From NCBI GenBank assembly GCA_015680685.1, contig MNCI01009417.1, positions 263,982 to 327,981 on the forward strand: a stretch of DNA of 64,000 nucleotides, written 5' to 3'. A model generated the notes under the pieces. The model saw only the letters and a program-made list of their open reading frames with translations. It had not been told where the DNA came from and did no database searches. The translations under genes were made by a program, and so were the position numbers. This document shows, piece after piece, positions 10,284 to 19,625 of this stretch (positions are counted from its first letter, which is position 1; the number at the start of each line of letters is the position of its first letter). The DNA is from Gnetum montanum (lineage: Eukaryota; Streptophyta; Gnetopsida; Gnetales; Gnetaceae).

Positions 10284-11230
10284 ACCCATATAGTGTCGAT
10301 TAAGCTGTCCACCAGAAACATCAAGATGTTTTGTGTTGATCCAACCAGTAACATCTCCAGAATGGCATCGGCTATCTCGGCTGGTAGATGCGACCAAATA
10401 ATTACGCTGTAATTGCATAACAAAAATTGTAGGAACTCCCGTGCACCTCTTTGGAACCAAACCGCCTCCTCCTTTACATGAACATGAGGAGGAGGAACAT
10501 TGGTCATGGGGACATGTAAACAACACAGAACGCCCATGATGTCCAAGATGATCAGAACAGGCTTTAGCATAATCCTTTACAATGAAATAGACTTTTATTA
10601 GGAACAGTAATATATACTTACTAACAACATAACAAAAACATAAAAAAATTTTCTTCATTACCCAAAACTAGGGTTTTCGTTACCTTAACTCCCAGGAGAT
10701 TGCAGGTTACGCTAGAAATGCATTACGAAAACTGCCCAAACACTTGCCACCGCGCAAGGTTTGTCTTTGACAACGGTGATAAAAGTAATACTGCATATTA
10801 TCTTGGTGTAACATGTGATGTTTATGGGCGAGATGATGGAATCCTATTCATACTACATAAGGGTATAGTACCTGGACTTCCTCAATTATGCATTGTGTAC
10901 GCACATCATCGTCTAATATCGCCCTAACCCTTGCGACTACGCAAGGTTTGTCCCCGACAATAGCCATAGCGGTAATAGTACAAACTATGATAGCTTAGCT
11001 CGTGTGACTAGGTATCAACGCCCGTCATAATACTCATCTTCGAAATAGGTACAATTGCGATGCCATAACAATGAAAATAACAATCATGTAGGAGGGTAAA
11101 AAACCACTTACCAAGGGAGTGGAGTAGCCTCCAGCATTTCGACCCTGGCCTTTGAAACCCGTTGTAAACTCTCCTGCACTTCATCAACCTTTGCCAATTG
11201 GACATGCTTGCCTCTGATCTTTGGCACCAT
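10284..11230 (-). pseudogene. Antisense gene exons 1-2: N-terminus with FCP1/NIF-like HAD domain
   Basis: Exon 1 (11230-11112) encodes 39 residues beginning MVPKIRGKHV and ends at TG|GTAAGT. Exon 2 (10574-10284) restores the codon as Trp and continues IMLKPVLIILDIMGVLC, then FQRGAREFLQFLL and NYSVIIWSHLPAEIADAILEML. This order (hydrophobic strand with LDxxGVL, R-x-E-F-L, then V-x-I-W-S and a helix ending in L) is that of the FCP1-homology/NIF phosphatase family in plants. The catalytic signature is normally DxDx[TV]; here the second Asp position is Met, so activity is doubtful. Exon 2 ends GGGT|GTAAGA. The intron between them (10575-11111) is about 540 bases. Family assignment rests on motif recognition only. 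Confidence 0.6.
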
Positions 11231-11439
11231 GATCATGACTGAACAACCTTCACAAAATAGTTTGCTTACGCCTTGCTTTTGCTTTCCTTCTGCTATAGCC
11301 TAATTCAAATTTGCAATGTTGCTAGTTTGCTTTGAGGACAAATCGCTGACTTATAAATGAACTGGTTGAAACTAACTGTTGCGTGCTCAATCAATGCAAA
11401 ATTTTCTCGAAACACAGATATGTCTGTATGACATGAAGC

Positions 11440-11760
11440 GTGAAGATCGCAACATTAATCTCGTAGATATCGTATAGATTACAGTCCGAAAAGACCCTAA
11501 ACTAACGCATAGATCATCGTCTCGTAATTTGGTCGCATTAACTACGGTCTGCACAAAATTCTAAACTAGCTGTCTCAACACGCTAGACGCACCACGTTAC
11601 ACTCCCCACCATAGTTCACAGAGGTCTTACGCTAACATCTAGAAAATTCAGCTTACCACTTTCTTAAAAAATCACGCATATGGTAATGATCCACTAAGAC
11701 CTTAAATTGGCAGCTCTTTAACATGTACCACTAAACCAAGAAAACCTTCTACGTTTCAAC
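11440..11760 (+). repeat. Degenerate tandem-repeat region between antisense gene and RT
   Basis: Loose units carry variants of GGTCTG...GACC(T)TAAACT(A/T)GC, for example CCGAAAAGACCCTAAACTAAC and CACTAAGACCTTAAATTGGCAG. They resemble the better preserved array at 15288-15690. The region lies between the start of the antisense gene and the RT segment and has no convincing ORF. Confidence 0.45.
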
Positions 11761-11904
11761 AAGTCGACAAAAAGCAATATAATGACCTCCTTTTTTGGTG
11801 ATTTTGCATGTCAATTCGCAAATAGATGCAGCTTTACTTGCACCCCTAGCCTTAACAGGCCCATGCGAGGAAATTGTTAGATAGCTCAATCACATACTAA
11901 TAGG

Positions 11905-13431
11905 AACTAATGCTTCCCTTTATGATACAACCATAGCAACATTAGAAGTATCCCCAGACTGGCCAGAACACTTGGCCCAAACCCTAGACCTGGAAGCTGG
12001 CGATGTGACTGAGGATTCCCTCATTGAGGTCCCTGTGGTTACGCACAAAGGAGGAAACAAAACCTTGAAAATTAGTTCTCTTCTTGACCAACAAACGAAA
12101 AACGATATATCTCGAGTGCTCCAAGATAACATTATGGTGTTCGCATGGTCGTACAAAGATATGCCAAGTTTAGATCCAAGGCTAATATAGCACAACATAG
12201 TTTTAGACCCGCATATCAAAGCTGTTAGACAGAAAGCATGAAAAATTAAGCCTGAAATCCCGTTAGCAATGTGTGAGGAAATCACTAAGCTATATCAGGC
12301 TGGTTTCATTCATGCAATCAATTATTCAAACTGGTGTTGAACATCGTAGTTGTCTCTAGGAAAATGGGAGGAATATGTATCTGTATAGACTTCCACGATC
12401 TGAACAAGGCCACGATTAAAGACAACTTCCCATTACCGAGTATCGACCAACTTATCGATACAACAGCTAGACATGCATTACTATCCTTCATGGATGGGTT
12501 TTTAGGCTATAATTAAATCCGTATCAACCCAGAACACCAACTAACCACGACTTTCATGACCCCTTGGGGAACTTTCTATTATACCATGATGCCCTTCGGG
12601 TTAAAAAACGCTAGAGCAACCTACCAACGCGCTATGACATACATCTTTAGTGATTACCTCTTAGAGAGATTGAACGACTACGTAGACGACATAGCTGTCA
12701 AATCTAGGAAGTCGGAAGATCACTCAAGAGACCTAGAATTAGTCCTTAAACGATGTCTCAAACACGACCTGTGGCTCAACCGAAAAAAGTGCGTATTCGG
12801 ACTCAAAACCGGGTGCATGTTGGGGTTTGTGGTATCAGAGACTAGCATCCAAGTCGACCCCAACAAGGTTAAATCCTTCATCGATATGGCACCGCTTGCA
12901 AACCTCAAAGAACTACATGGGCTGCAGGGTAGGTTGTAATTTATTAGGCAGTTCATCTCGAGATTAACAGACAAGTTACACCCTATGCACCATTTGCTCA
13001 AGAAAGGGGTTAACTTCGAATGGACTGAGAACTGCCAACGTGCATTTGACAGTTTGAAGAAAGAGCTACTACATTTGCCAATGGTTTTCCCGCCACAAAG
13101 GAATCAGCCTTTCTACATATACTTGGCAAGCTCAGAGGTGTCCATAGCTACGTTGTTGTGCCAAAGAAGGGACGAAAGATCAGAAGTTCCTATCTGCTAC
13201 CTAAGTCATGCTCTATTTGCGTACGAAACATGGTATAATGAAGTAGAGCGTAACTGTTTAGCATTGGTGTTTGCACTCAAGAAATGTAGGCACTATCTCT
13301 TCCATAGCCAGGTCAACGTAATCTGTAAAAACAACATTCTGCAGTCCATCACAAACAATTTGTACGAAAGTAGTAGGATAGCCTGTTGGAAAGCCATCAC
13401 AGCGGAGTTTGACTTGCACTACGTTAGCTAA
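11905..13431 (+). pseudogene. pol: Reverse transcriptase and RNase H 1 of the Tat-like pol
   Basis: RT copies element RNA; RNase H removes the RNA strand. The order is: linker FAWSYKDMPSLDPRLI; RT fingers with CICIDFHDLNKATIKDNFPLP (about 12376-12437); FMDGFLGYN, a TAA, then IRINPEHQ (12487-12541); WGTFYYTMMPFGLKNARATYQRA; and the catalytic YVDDIAVKS (about 12679-12705). A break near 12936 precedes the connection and RNase H 1 (13006-13431, including FEWTENCQRAFDSLK and PICYLSHAL). Stops fall at sites where related elements have Gln, for example GYN*I for GYNQI. There is also a frameshift near 12335. The catalytic DD pair is intact but the chain is not translatable. Confidence 0.9.
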
Positions 13432-13479
13432 TCTTCCACAAAAGTCCAAGCGATAGCTGACTAGCTTGCAACATCTCCA

Positions 13480-13935
13480 GTTAATGATCAAGTCGTGATA
13501 GAGCCCGAGTTTCTTGATGAACATATACGTAGTTTAAGCCCTGTACCAACAGGCCTCGAAGCAACGTTATACTTCGACGGAGCTTCGACTACCAAAGGCA
13601 GCAGTGTTGCCATTGTCATTACGCTCTCCCCTGAGGATGTGCATCCATCGGCTTACCATCTGGCCTTCCCTTGTATGAACAATATGGTAGAGTACGAGGG
13701 GCTCCTCAAGGGATTGTTGGCAGCCAGGGAACTCAACGTTCAACACCTGGCAATCTGAGGTGATTCGATGCTCGTTATCAATCAAATAATAGGAGTCTAT
13801 GCCAGCAAAGCTGTGTATTTGTAGCCTTATTACGATATGGCTAAAGATCTCCTGAAAAAATTCATGACAACTGATGCCCAACACGTGCCACATAACGAAA
13901 ATGCTATAGCTGATGCACTAGCCACACTGGCTTAA
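13480..13935 (+). pseudogene. pol: Second RNase H (Tat-type) of pol
   Basis: After a break at 13430 the frame reads LEATLYFDGASTTKGSSVAI (about 13555-13614), then NNMVEYEGLLKGLLAARELNV (13678-13740), GDSMLVINQIIGVYASK after a TGA, and HVPHNENAIADALATLA at 13886-13935. The D-G-A-S / E-Y-E / G-D-S / N-x-x-A-D-A-L set is that of the additional RNase H that separates Tat elements from other Ty3/gypsy lineages. The acidic catalytic residues are present; the frame is broken by at least two stops. Confidence 0.85.
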
Positions 13936-14039
13936 ACGTGCCACCACATTTGGTTGCCACTTGGCCTGCTTTAATAATGGAATGTACCAAGCCTGTTATT
14001 CAAGAGGTGCAAATTTCTTCTCTAAGCACGAGCTAAACG

Positions 14040-15287
14040 TCAGAATGGTACAATAACATTAAAGCCTACCTTCTGCATGGTGAACCACCGCACGAGCTAA
14101 CACCGGCACAAAAAGATGCAATCCACAAGTGTGCCCGACAATATGTCATCATTGGAGATAGTACTCTCTGTAGATGCTCTTTTGATGGAGTATTGTTAAC
14201 CTGCGTTAACAATGACCAAGCACAACAAATAATTAGTGAAGTCCATGAAGGGTTATGTGGGGGACATATCGCCCCATGAGCTATGGCCGCTAAAATCATA
14301 CGCTTAGGGTATTATTGGCCGTACATGGAACGAGACTGCCTGACCAAGGTTAAGACATGTGATACATGCCAACGTTACGCAAATCTAATACACATGTCAC
14401 CGACAGAATTACATACCACACAGATCACTTGGCCATTCTAATGATAGGGACTAGACATCATAGGCCCCATGACACCTAAGTCTTCCGTAGGACATAGCTT
14501 CATTATCACTGCCACCAGGTACTTCACGAAGTGGGTCGAGGCTATTCCCCTACGAAAGATTACATCTCAACAGGTTTTCCATTTTATCTTAGACAATATA
14601 GTAACCAGATTTGGGCTTCCTATGACTATTGTGACTGACAATGGACCACAATTTAGTAGTACAGAAACCAAATCTTTTTGCGATAACCTTAGTATCAAGC
14701 AATCTTTTTTCTCACCGTATTACCTGCAAGCAAATGGTCAAGCAGAAGCAAAAAACAAGGTGATTATCAATCTACTCAAGAAAATGCTCAGCAACAACAA
14801 AAAATGATGGCATGAAAAAATCCTCTACATGCCATGGGCTTATCGTACGACATGCAGAACAGCTACTGATAGGAAACCCTACAGCTTAGTCTATGGATCT
14901 AAAGTAGTATTGCCCTTGGAACTACAAATCCCCTCATTGCGGATGGTCCTCTCCACGATTATAAATGAGACTCAACACAATGAGTCCAGGATCATGGATT
15001 TAGATTCAGTGGAGGAGAAACTCATCCATACACTCGACACCATCGAAAGGTATCAAGATAGGCAGAAACATAAGCATCATCACAACTTGCATCAACAACT
15101 GATCAAGAAAGGAGACTAGGTTCTCAAAGCTGTTCGTGAACCAGTGGGAAAATTCTCTGCAAGTTGGGAAGGCCCTTTCTTGGTTATCAACACATACGGC
15201 AATGGAGCATTTAGGCTAGCAGACATTAACGGCAATGAACACCCAAATCCAGTGAATCATGTGTATCTGAAGCGGTGCTACATCTAA
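14040..15287 (+). pseudogene. pol: Integrase of the Tat-like pol
   Basis: Integrase inserts the cDNA. The zinc-binding head contains HEGLCGGHI (14246-14272) and CDTCQ (about 14361-14375), the H-x-H / C-x2-C pattern. The core begins GLDIIGPMTP after three stops at 14439-14447; the first catalytic region here reads ATRYFTKWVEA rather than a D-YF form, followed by TIVTDNGPQFSS with the second Asp and ANGQAEAKNK with Glu. The C-terminal part (LIKKGD, a TAG, VLKAVREP, ASWEGPFLVI, NHVYLKRCYI) ends at about 15285. The frame contains several stops. Confidence 0.88.
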
Positions 15288-15690
15288 ACATCAACTCGGC
15301 TCAAACGCAAGGTAACAAACGTCTGCTACGACGTAAAACTGGCAAATTTGTACACGTTCGCTACGACGTAAAATTGACATTTCTTGCACGCGTCTACCAA
15401 GACACTAAACTGGCAAAGTTTCCGATCGTTCGCCATGATGTGAAACTAGCAAGGTAAGCATACGTCTGCTGAGACGCTAAACCAGCATAGACTTGTTCTT
15501 GGGTCACGACATAAAACTGACACCCACAGCATGGTCTGCTGGGACCATAAACTAGCTCTTCCACCGTCCGCTACGATGTAAAACTAGCAAGTTTCAGTTT
15601 GCCCAGACGTTAAACCGGGGCCATGGTCTGTTAAGACTTAAAACCAGTAACAACGGTCAACCAAGACTCAAAACTGGAATCCGTCAACAA
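15288..15690 (+). repeat. Tandem-repeat 3' region of the Tat-like element
   Basis: About ten degenerate units of roughly 38-45 bases carry (G)TCTGCTACGACGTAAAACTGGCAA and variants; the sharpest are at 15330-15375. It starts directly after the integrase stop. Hypervariable tandem repeats between integrase and 3' LTR are known from Tat elements and can seed satellite DNA. The same motif appears in the clusters that flank the antisense gene. Confidence 0.75.
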
Positions 15691-16851
15691 ACAATCCATG
15701 AAGTAAGCGAGCGTGATCACTCTTGCACTGCATCTCTACCAGATGGAACTGGTAAGGCATTGTAACAGACACAACATCACTACCCCACTGGCATCCTACT
15801 GATTCCTCGGATATGCTGAAAGGCATGCTACTGATCCCTTCAAGATGTTACTACGACAGCCACTCTGTAGTTGTAGCTCCTGGGATCAACTTCGCCGCTT
15901 GGGGCCCCAAAGAAACTGTGGTCATTCATAGTTTCAGTAACCTCCACCCGTTGCCGCCACTAGATTCTGGCTTAGCAGATTCACTTGACTGGTTCTTTGC
16001 CGAGTCGATTGAGCAAGATGAATCTAGTTGTCGACAGCGACTTCATGAATCACGGCATCAACATAGGGACCCTTGCTCCTTGCTACGGTCCCTCTTTTGT
16101 GGCCTTCGCTCTCCTTTTTGCTTCAAACGGTGCTTGTTTCAACAACCTCCCTAGTGATTAGGATGATTTCTTTTTCTCTCTATTCTCTGTTATGTTTTGC
16201 AAGCTACTTGTTATGACAGCGTTGATCGAGAATGCATTCATTAGAAGGTGAGGTGTCACAGCGTTTTGAAGTGGCTGCTCATACTAGCCTAGCTACTTGG
16301 GAGTGCAAACCCTACCTCTCCCTCCATCAGATACCTTACTTCACTTTCTCCTTCCCTTATCCTTACGACTGCCTTTACCCTCTTCTTTGTTTGTACAGAC
16401 TGTGAACATTTGATCAATTCTTTCACATCATCATGTCCATGAGCTGGCGTAACGCAACTCACCTCGTGGAATGTAATTTGCACTCAAAAAAAACGAGCAA
16501 AGCTTGGCAAAATGGATGTAAAACAACTCATCCAAGCCATACGGGTGTAACACAACTCATCCGTGCAAGCCCTTCATATGCAGTATGGCAGCATAACCTC
16601 TCGCAAATACACCCGCGAAAGGATGCCTAATGACTTTTTCGCGAAATTTTTATGTTCACATGCTTGAGTCTTCCCTGAACCTCCCTCCTCTCACTTCTTC
16701 AAGATCCCTCTTATGCTCCTCCTCCCGCCTTCGCACTTTCAAGTTTGATAGAGTGACATTTGAGCAATTGCCGACGGACGTTGTTAGTGCCTTTACCTCT
16801 CTGGTGTTTCGTATTCTTTGTCAACGTCTTTCGGGCAAGCCCTCTAAATGT
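15691..16851 (+). other. 3' untranslated region of the Tat-like element
   Basis: Between the tandem repeats and the polypurine tract there is no recognisable protein. A 113-codon open frame at 15813-16154 has no family resemblance and may be chance. TTCxxCTTCTC-type pyrimidine stretches occur near 16670-16740. Confidence 0.5.
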
Positions 16852-16868
16852 CAACAAAGAGGGGCCAT
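16852..16868 (+). promoter_or_regulatory. Polypurine tract of the Tat-like element
   Basis: AACAAAGAGGGGCCAT lies immediately before the 3' LTR start TGAAACACCG. A purine run ending next to the LTR primes plus-strand DNA synthesis in this class. Confidence 0.65.
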
Positions 16869-16927
16869 TGAAACACCGTGAAAATTTCGAGGCTTCAAGA
16901 GTTCAGCAAAATCTTGCCACTCGAATA
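16869..16927 (+). repeat. Truncated 3' LTR of the Tat-like element
   Basis: It matches 798-856 with a handful of substitutions and then similarity stops abruptly after AAAATCTTG. The remaining LTR (more than 1 kb) is missing, so the element is deleted at its 3' end. The sequence beyond is unrelated and AT-rich. Confidence 0.8.
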
Positions 16928-17259
16928 ATACATTGTACAATGAACTCAAATTCACATTGTGGCATTCACTAACTATTTATTAAGACTATGGAAACAAATT
17001 GCATTAATTCAATTCCACTACTGAGCAAAGGGTGCATAAACATGGTAATTGAACTGTATTTATAAGCATTTTTTTCAAAGAACTCTTCTATTGTTCATCA
17101 CTCATGTAATCCCATGATTTGCTTAAATGAACCAAATCCTATTTGATTAGTAATATGCCTAGAACAATGCCTAAGATTGGTGTAGGGTGCTATTATTGGA
17201 TTTTGAATTGAGTACCTTTCAATGCATGGTAGTGCAAGCTAACAAATCGGCCAATGACA
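16928..17259. other. AT-rich spacer, nothing recognised
   Basis: No ORF of note, no RNA gene and no repeat ends are seen. Confidence 0.5.
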
Positions 17260-18010
17260 TGTATTCCTTATTTGTTTACTTTTAGATCACATTATTATAT
17301 TTTTAAATTTTATTATCATTAGTTACTAATTTTTTTATTTTAATTTTAAAATTGCATTGAAAAGAAAGTATTAAGATTTTCCCTACATCATTGAAGGGTA
17401 TAACTAAATTTTTTTTTTTTTAAACAAAAAAGAGTAGAATCTAAATTTTTATCCCAAACATCTTATTAGAGTGAAAAATGAAAGGGTGATTGTAGTGGTT
17501 TCATTGATTATTATAAATAAAATACTCCAATTGCACAACGTATGGCAACTTCATAACCATGTATTTGGCTTCAAAACAAAATGAAAGTATGACTTAAGCA
17601 ACTAAAAATAAGATCATAAAAGTACTAAAGAAATTCAAAAACTTAAAATATGAAAAAGGTAAAAAGGATTGAAAAATAGAAAATAAAAGAGAGATGTTTA
17701 GGAAATTGAAAATGTAAGAAATGGACATAACAAGAGAGTAAAGTTTAGTTTCTTAATTTTTCAGAGTTAAAGCACATTTTCCCACGACTATACTTGGGAT
17801 AGAGATCGCGAAGAGAGAGTTGTCCTATAATGGATCGTGAATGATTTGGGGTTGGCCAACTGATTTAATGAATGATTTAACTTATTGACTACAATCAATT
17901 TATTTAGCATTGAGGGATGATAGATGTGTAAAGCATATTGACAATGTGAACATTTTTTATTGGTTTCCAAATATCAGTGGAAAGTAAATCGTCAGCCACA
18001 GTTTTACCGG

Positions 18011-18124
18011 ATGTTACATAGGTCGATGTTTGCAAGAGTTTTCGGACCGGCATCGTTTGAGCTATGGTTCTGCAAGATAATTGAAAGAAGCACCGCTCAA
18101 ATCATTAGCATAATGGGCCAGTAG
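18011..18124 (+). pseudogene. Conserved peptide block in dispersed repeat R (copy 1)
   Basis: The frame reads MLHRSMFARVFGPASFELWF and on through IIERSTAQIISIMGQ to a TAG. Copy 2 at 27828-27943 reads HRSIVARVFGLASFEL and FERSTAQFIPIMGQQ in the corresponding frame. Conservation of the amino acids with several synonymous changes suggests former coding sequence. The family is not recognised. Confidence 0.4.
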
Positions 18125-18194
18125 AGGTTAGTGATTTGAAATCTTTGTTAAGGTTTACGTGGATGCCAATTTTCTTCTCCTTCTCGTGATGCAG

Positions 18195-18244
18195 ATGCAG
18201 TTGCAGTAGATGCCGTAAAGCAACTATTTGAGAAGAAATCAAAG
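18195..18244 (+). other. Exon-like 50-bp segment
   Basis: A pyrimidine-rich tract and CGTGATGCAG stand before it and AAAG|GTAATC after it, a plausible acceptor and donor. One frame reads AVAVDAVKQLFEKKSK. It lies in the part of repeat R that is missing from copy 2. Without transcript data this may be chance. Confidence 0.25.
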
Positions 18245-18455
18245 GTAATCGGATATTTTTTCACTCTTTGTACAAAGGCTCAACTTGTCCTTTATAAACA
18301 ATGTGGTTCTTTCATGGGTCCGGCTTGCTCGCTCGTGCTTATAGAGTAATAATTTCGAGGATCCGTGATTTTGATTCCCAGCAGTATCTTCCCTTTTAAG
18401 TATACTTTTATTGGTTTTCATGATTTGATTATGTTGATCAGATTTGGATGGTAAG

Positions 18456-19139
18456 TACACAAAAGTAAAATAAAATGAAGCTTTATTGTCTTTATTGAAG
18501 AGATATTACATTTTCATGAAAAATAGAGTCTACAAATTGACCAAACATTAATGAGGGCATCAAAAACAAATCTTGCAGGCTTTTTTTGCTGTAACATTAT
18601 AATAGTGCTTCAAATGGGTAATCATAGCATACGAAGAAACACATGTAACTGATCTTTAAGCACTCTCAATATGCACAACTTACAAATGTGCTCTTTTGGA
18701 AGGAGTTGAATTCATCTTCCACTTTTAATTTTAAAATGATGAGAGCAAAGTTTAGTGATAACATTCTTGATATTTGATAGGAGCAACAAAGAGATAGTAA
18801 GCTTCTCCATCTAGTTTAGTAGATATAATGTAGTGTAAATAAAATTGTTGTTTAACTTCTACATTAGTCCATATTTATGCCAAAACCTTTTGCTTGACTA
18901 GTTGGCAAATATGCTTAGGATTTTCCTACACATACTCCCAAGAAATATTCTATTTTTTTAATCACTATATTCTCTAAAAATATCAACCACTACTCTTTCT
19001 TAGAGTTGAAAGAGTACCACTAATTTCCAGAAATGAAATCACTATAAGTGTATGTAATGAATTGGCACAAGACTTCTAATTCTAAAACATCAAATCAAAA
19101 ATGTCCCTTAAGTTTAGCACAAAACTTCTACTTCTCAAA
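18456..19139. other. AT-rich spacer, nothing recognised
   Basis: No convincing ORF, RNA gene or repeat border is seen. Confidence 0.45.
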
Positions 19140-19625
19140 CATCAAATTAAAGATATCACTCATGGTCGTAAGTTAAACATTTGCAGAGCGCCCACTTTGC
19201 AGACTGTTTTTTTAATTTTTCTGTCACCTTAGAATACTACTGGCTTTGCATCTTTTGATGACAAGGACATTTGCGGCGGCGGCCCAAACATACCCACCAG
19301 TGAAGCAATCAAAAGTGAAATGTTGTGTACTTTATTCAAAGTGTCAGTAGTCCAAGCGCGCTTTTCACACGGTGTCCAAGCGTCTTCTGGATTTCGTCAA
19401 AAATTGAGATGATGAGGAAGCCACGGCACTGACGTAACAGCATAATACAACGAATAGAGGACCAGGGTCGACACCATGACACTGCCACGTGTGCAACAGT
19501 ACAACGACGTTCCGCCCGTTGAATATTGATTGGCAATAAAGACGTATCAAAGACGTTTGTATTTCATAAGCAGCAAAAGCCACAGCAGCGACGAAAATAA
19601 CAATGGATTTAAGGTGATAACAAGG
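19140..19625 (-). repeat. Dispersed block S, copy 1 (3' gene-end-like, - strand)
   Basis: On the - strand a frame beginning near KSIVIFVAAVAFAAYEIQ, signal-peptide-like, runs toward AWTPCEKRAWTTDTL, and the stop overlaps TTTGAATAAAG, a polyadenylation-type signal. Further along it shares with 62860-63100 a stretch around TATGTTTGGGCC and GTGGGC(G/A)CTC. Block S copy 2 (25490-25870) matches around GGACACC(G/C)TGTGA and CTTTGAATAAAG. The reading frames are not consistent between copies, so this may be a gene-derived or mobile repeat. Confidence 0.45.

Larger units (their letters stand above)
6734..11230 (-). pseudogene. Antisense multi-exon gene inside the Tat-like element (about 8 exons)
   Basis: Read on the - strand, open segments are joined by GT-AG junctions: exons 11230-11112, 10574-10284, 10036-9724, 9657-8609, 8506-8300, 8156-8019, 7932-7113 and 7033-6734. 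Clear donors GTAAGT or GTAAGA follow exons 1, 2, 4 and 7. Five of the seven joints (1-2, 2-3, 4-5, 5-6, 7-8) keep the frame; joints 3-4 and 6-7 do not as read. The start is ATG 11230. Exon 2 resembles an FCP1/NIF-type HAD phosphatase domain; exons 3-4 are of unrecognised family; exons 5-8 are charged, the last strongly acidic. Several in-frame stops stand where CAG or TGG could have mutated (exons 5, 6, 7), and exons 3 and 4 hold frameshifts. Opposite-strand extra ORFs are known in Tat elements; this looks like an old spliced example or a captured host gene. Confidence 0.72.
798..16927 (+). mobile_element. Giant Tat-lineage Ty3/gypsy retrotransposon with an antisense multi-exon insert
   Basis: The order on the + strand is LTR, gag, protease, spacer, RT, RNase H, a second RNase H, integrase, tandem-repeat tail, polypurine tract and LTR stub. 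The duplicated RNase H (the second with a YFDGAS motif) is the known hallmark of the Tat branch of Ty3/gypsy, and the cysteine/histidine gag motif also fits Tat. The element exceeds 16 kb because about 5.8 kb with an opposite-strand gene lies between protease and RT. All sense coding regions carry stops and frameshifts, so it is dead in cis. Only the first 60 bases or so of the 3' LTR remain. The 5' LTR begins TGAAACATCG and the 3' LTR TGAAACACCG; no target-site duplication can be judged. Confidence 0.88.
17260..18455 (+). repeat. Dispersed repeat R, copy 1
   Basis: This aligns by eye with 27160-28110: a poly-A/T-rich left part (TTATAAATAAAATA, AAAGAAATTCAAAAA), a conserved peptide-like block at 18011-18124, and a right end around CCCTTTTAAGTATA and TTGGTTTTCATGA. 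Copy 1 has an additional ~180 bases (about 18160-18340) not present in copy 2. Copy 1 keeps several CpG sites that are TpG or CpA in copy 2. It has no LTR ends or recognised transposase. Confidence 0.65.

Noticed and set aside
15288-15690. CRISPR-like repeat array
   Set aside because: Units are degenerate, directly adjacent without unique spacers and lie in a plant retrotransposon tail.
15813-16154. 113-codon ORF after integrase as a third retroelement gene
   Set aside because: No recognisable domain, no second copy to compare.
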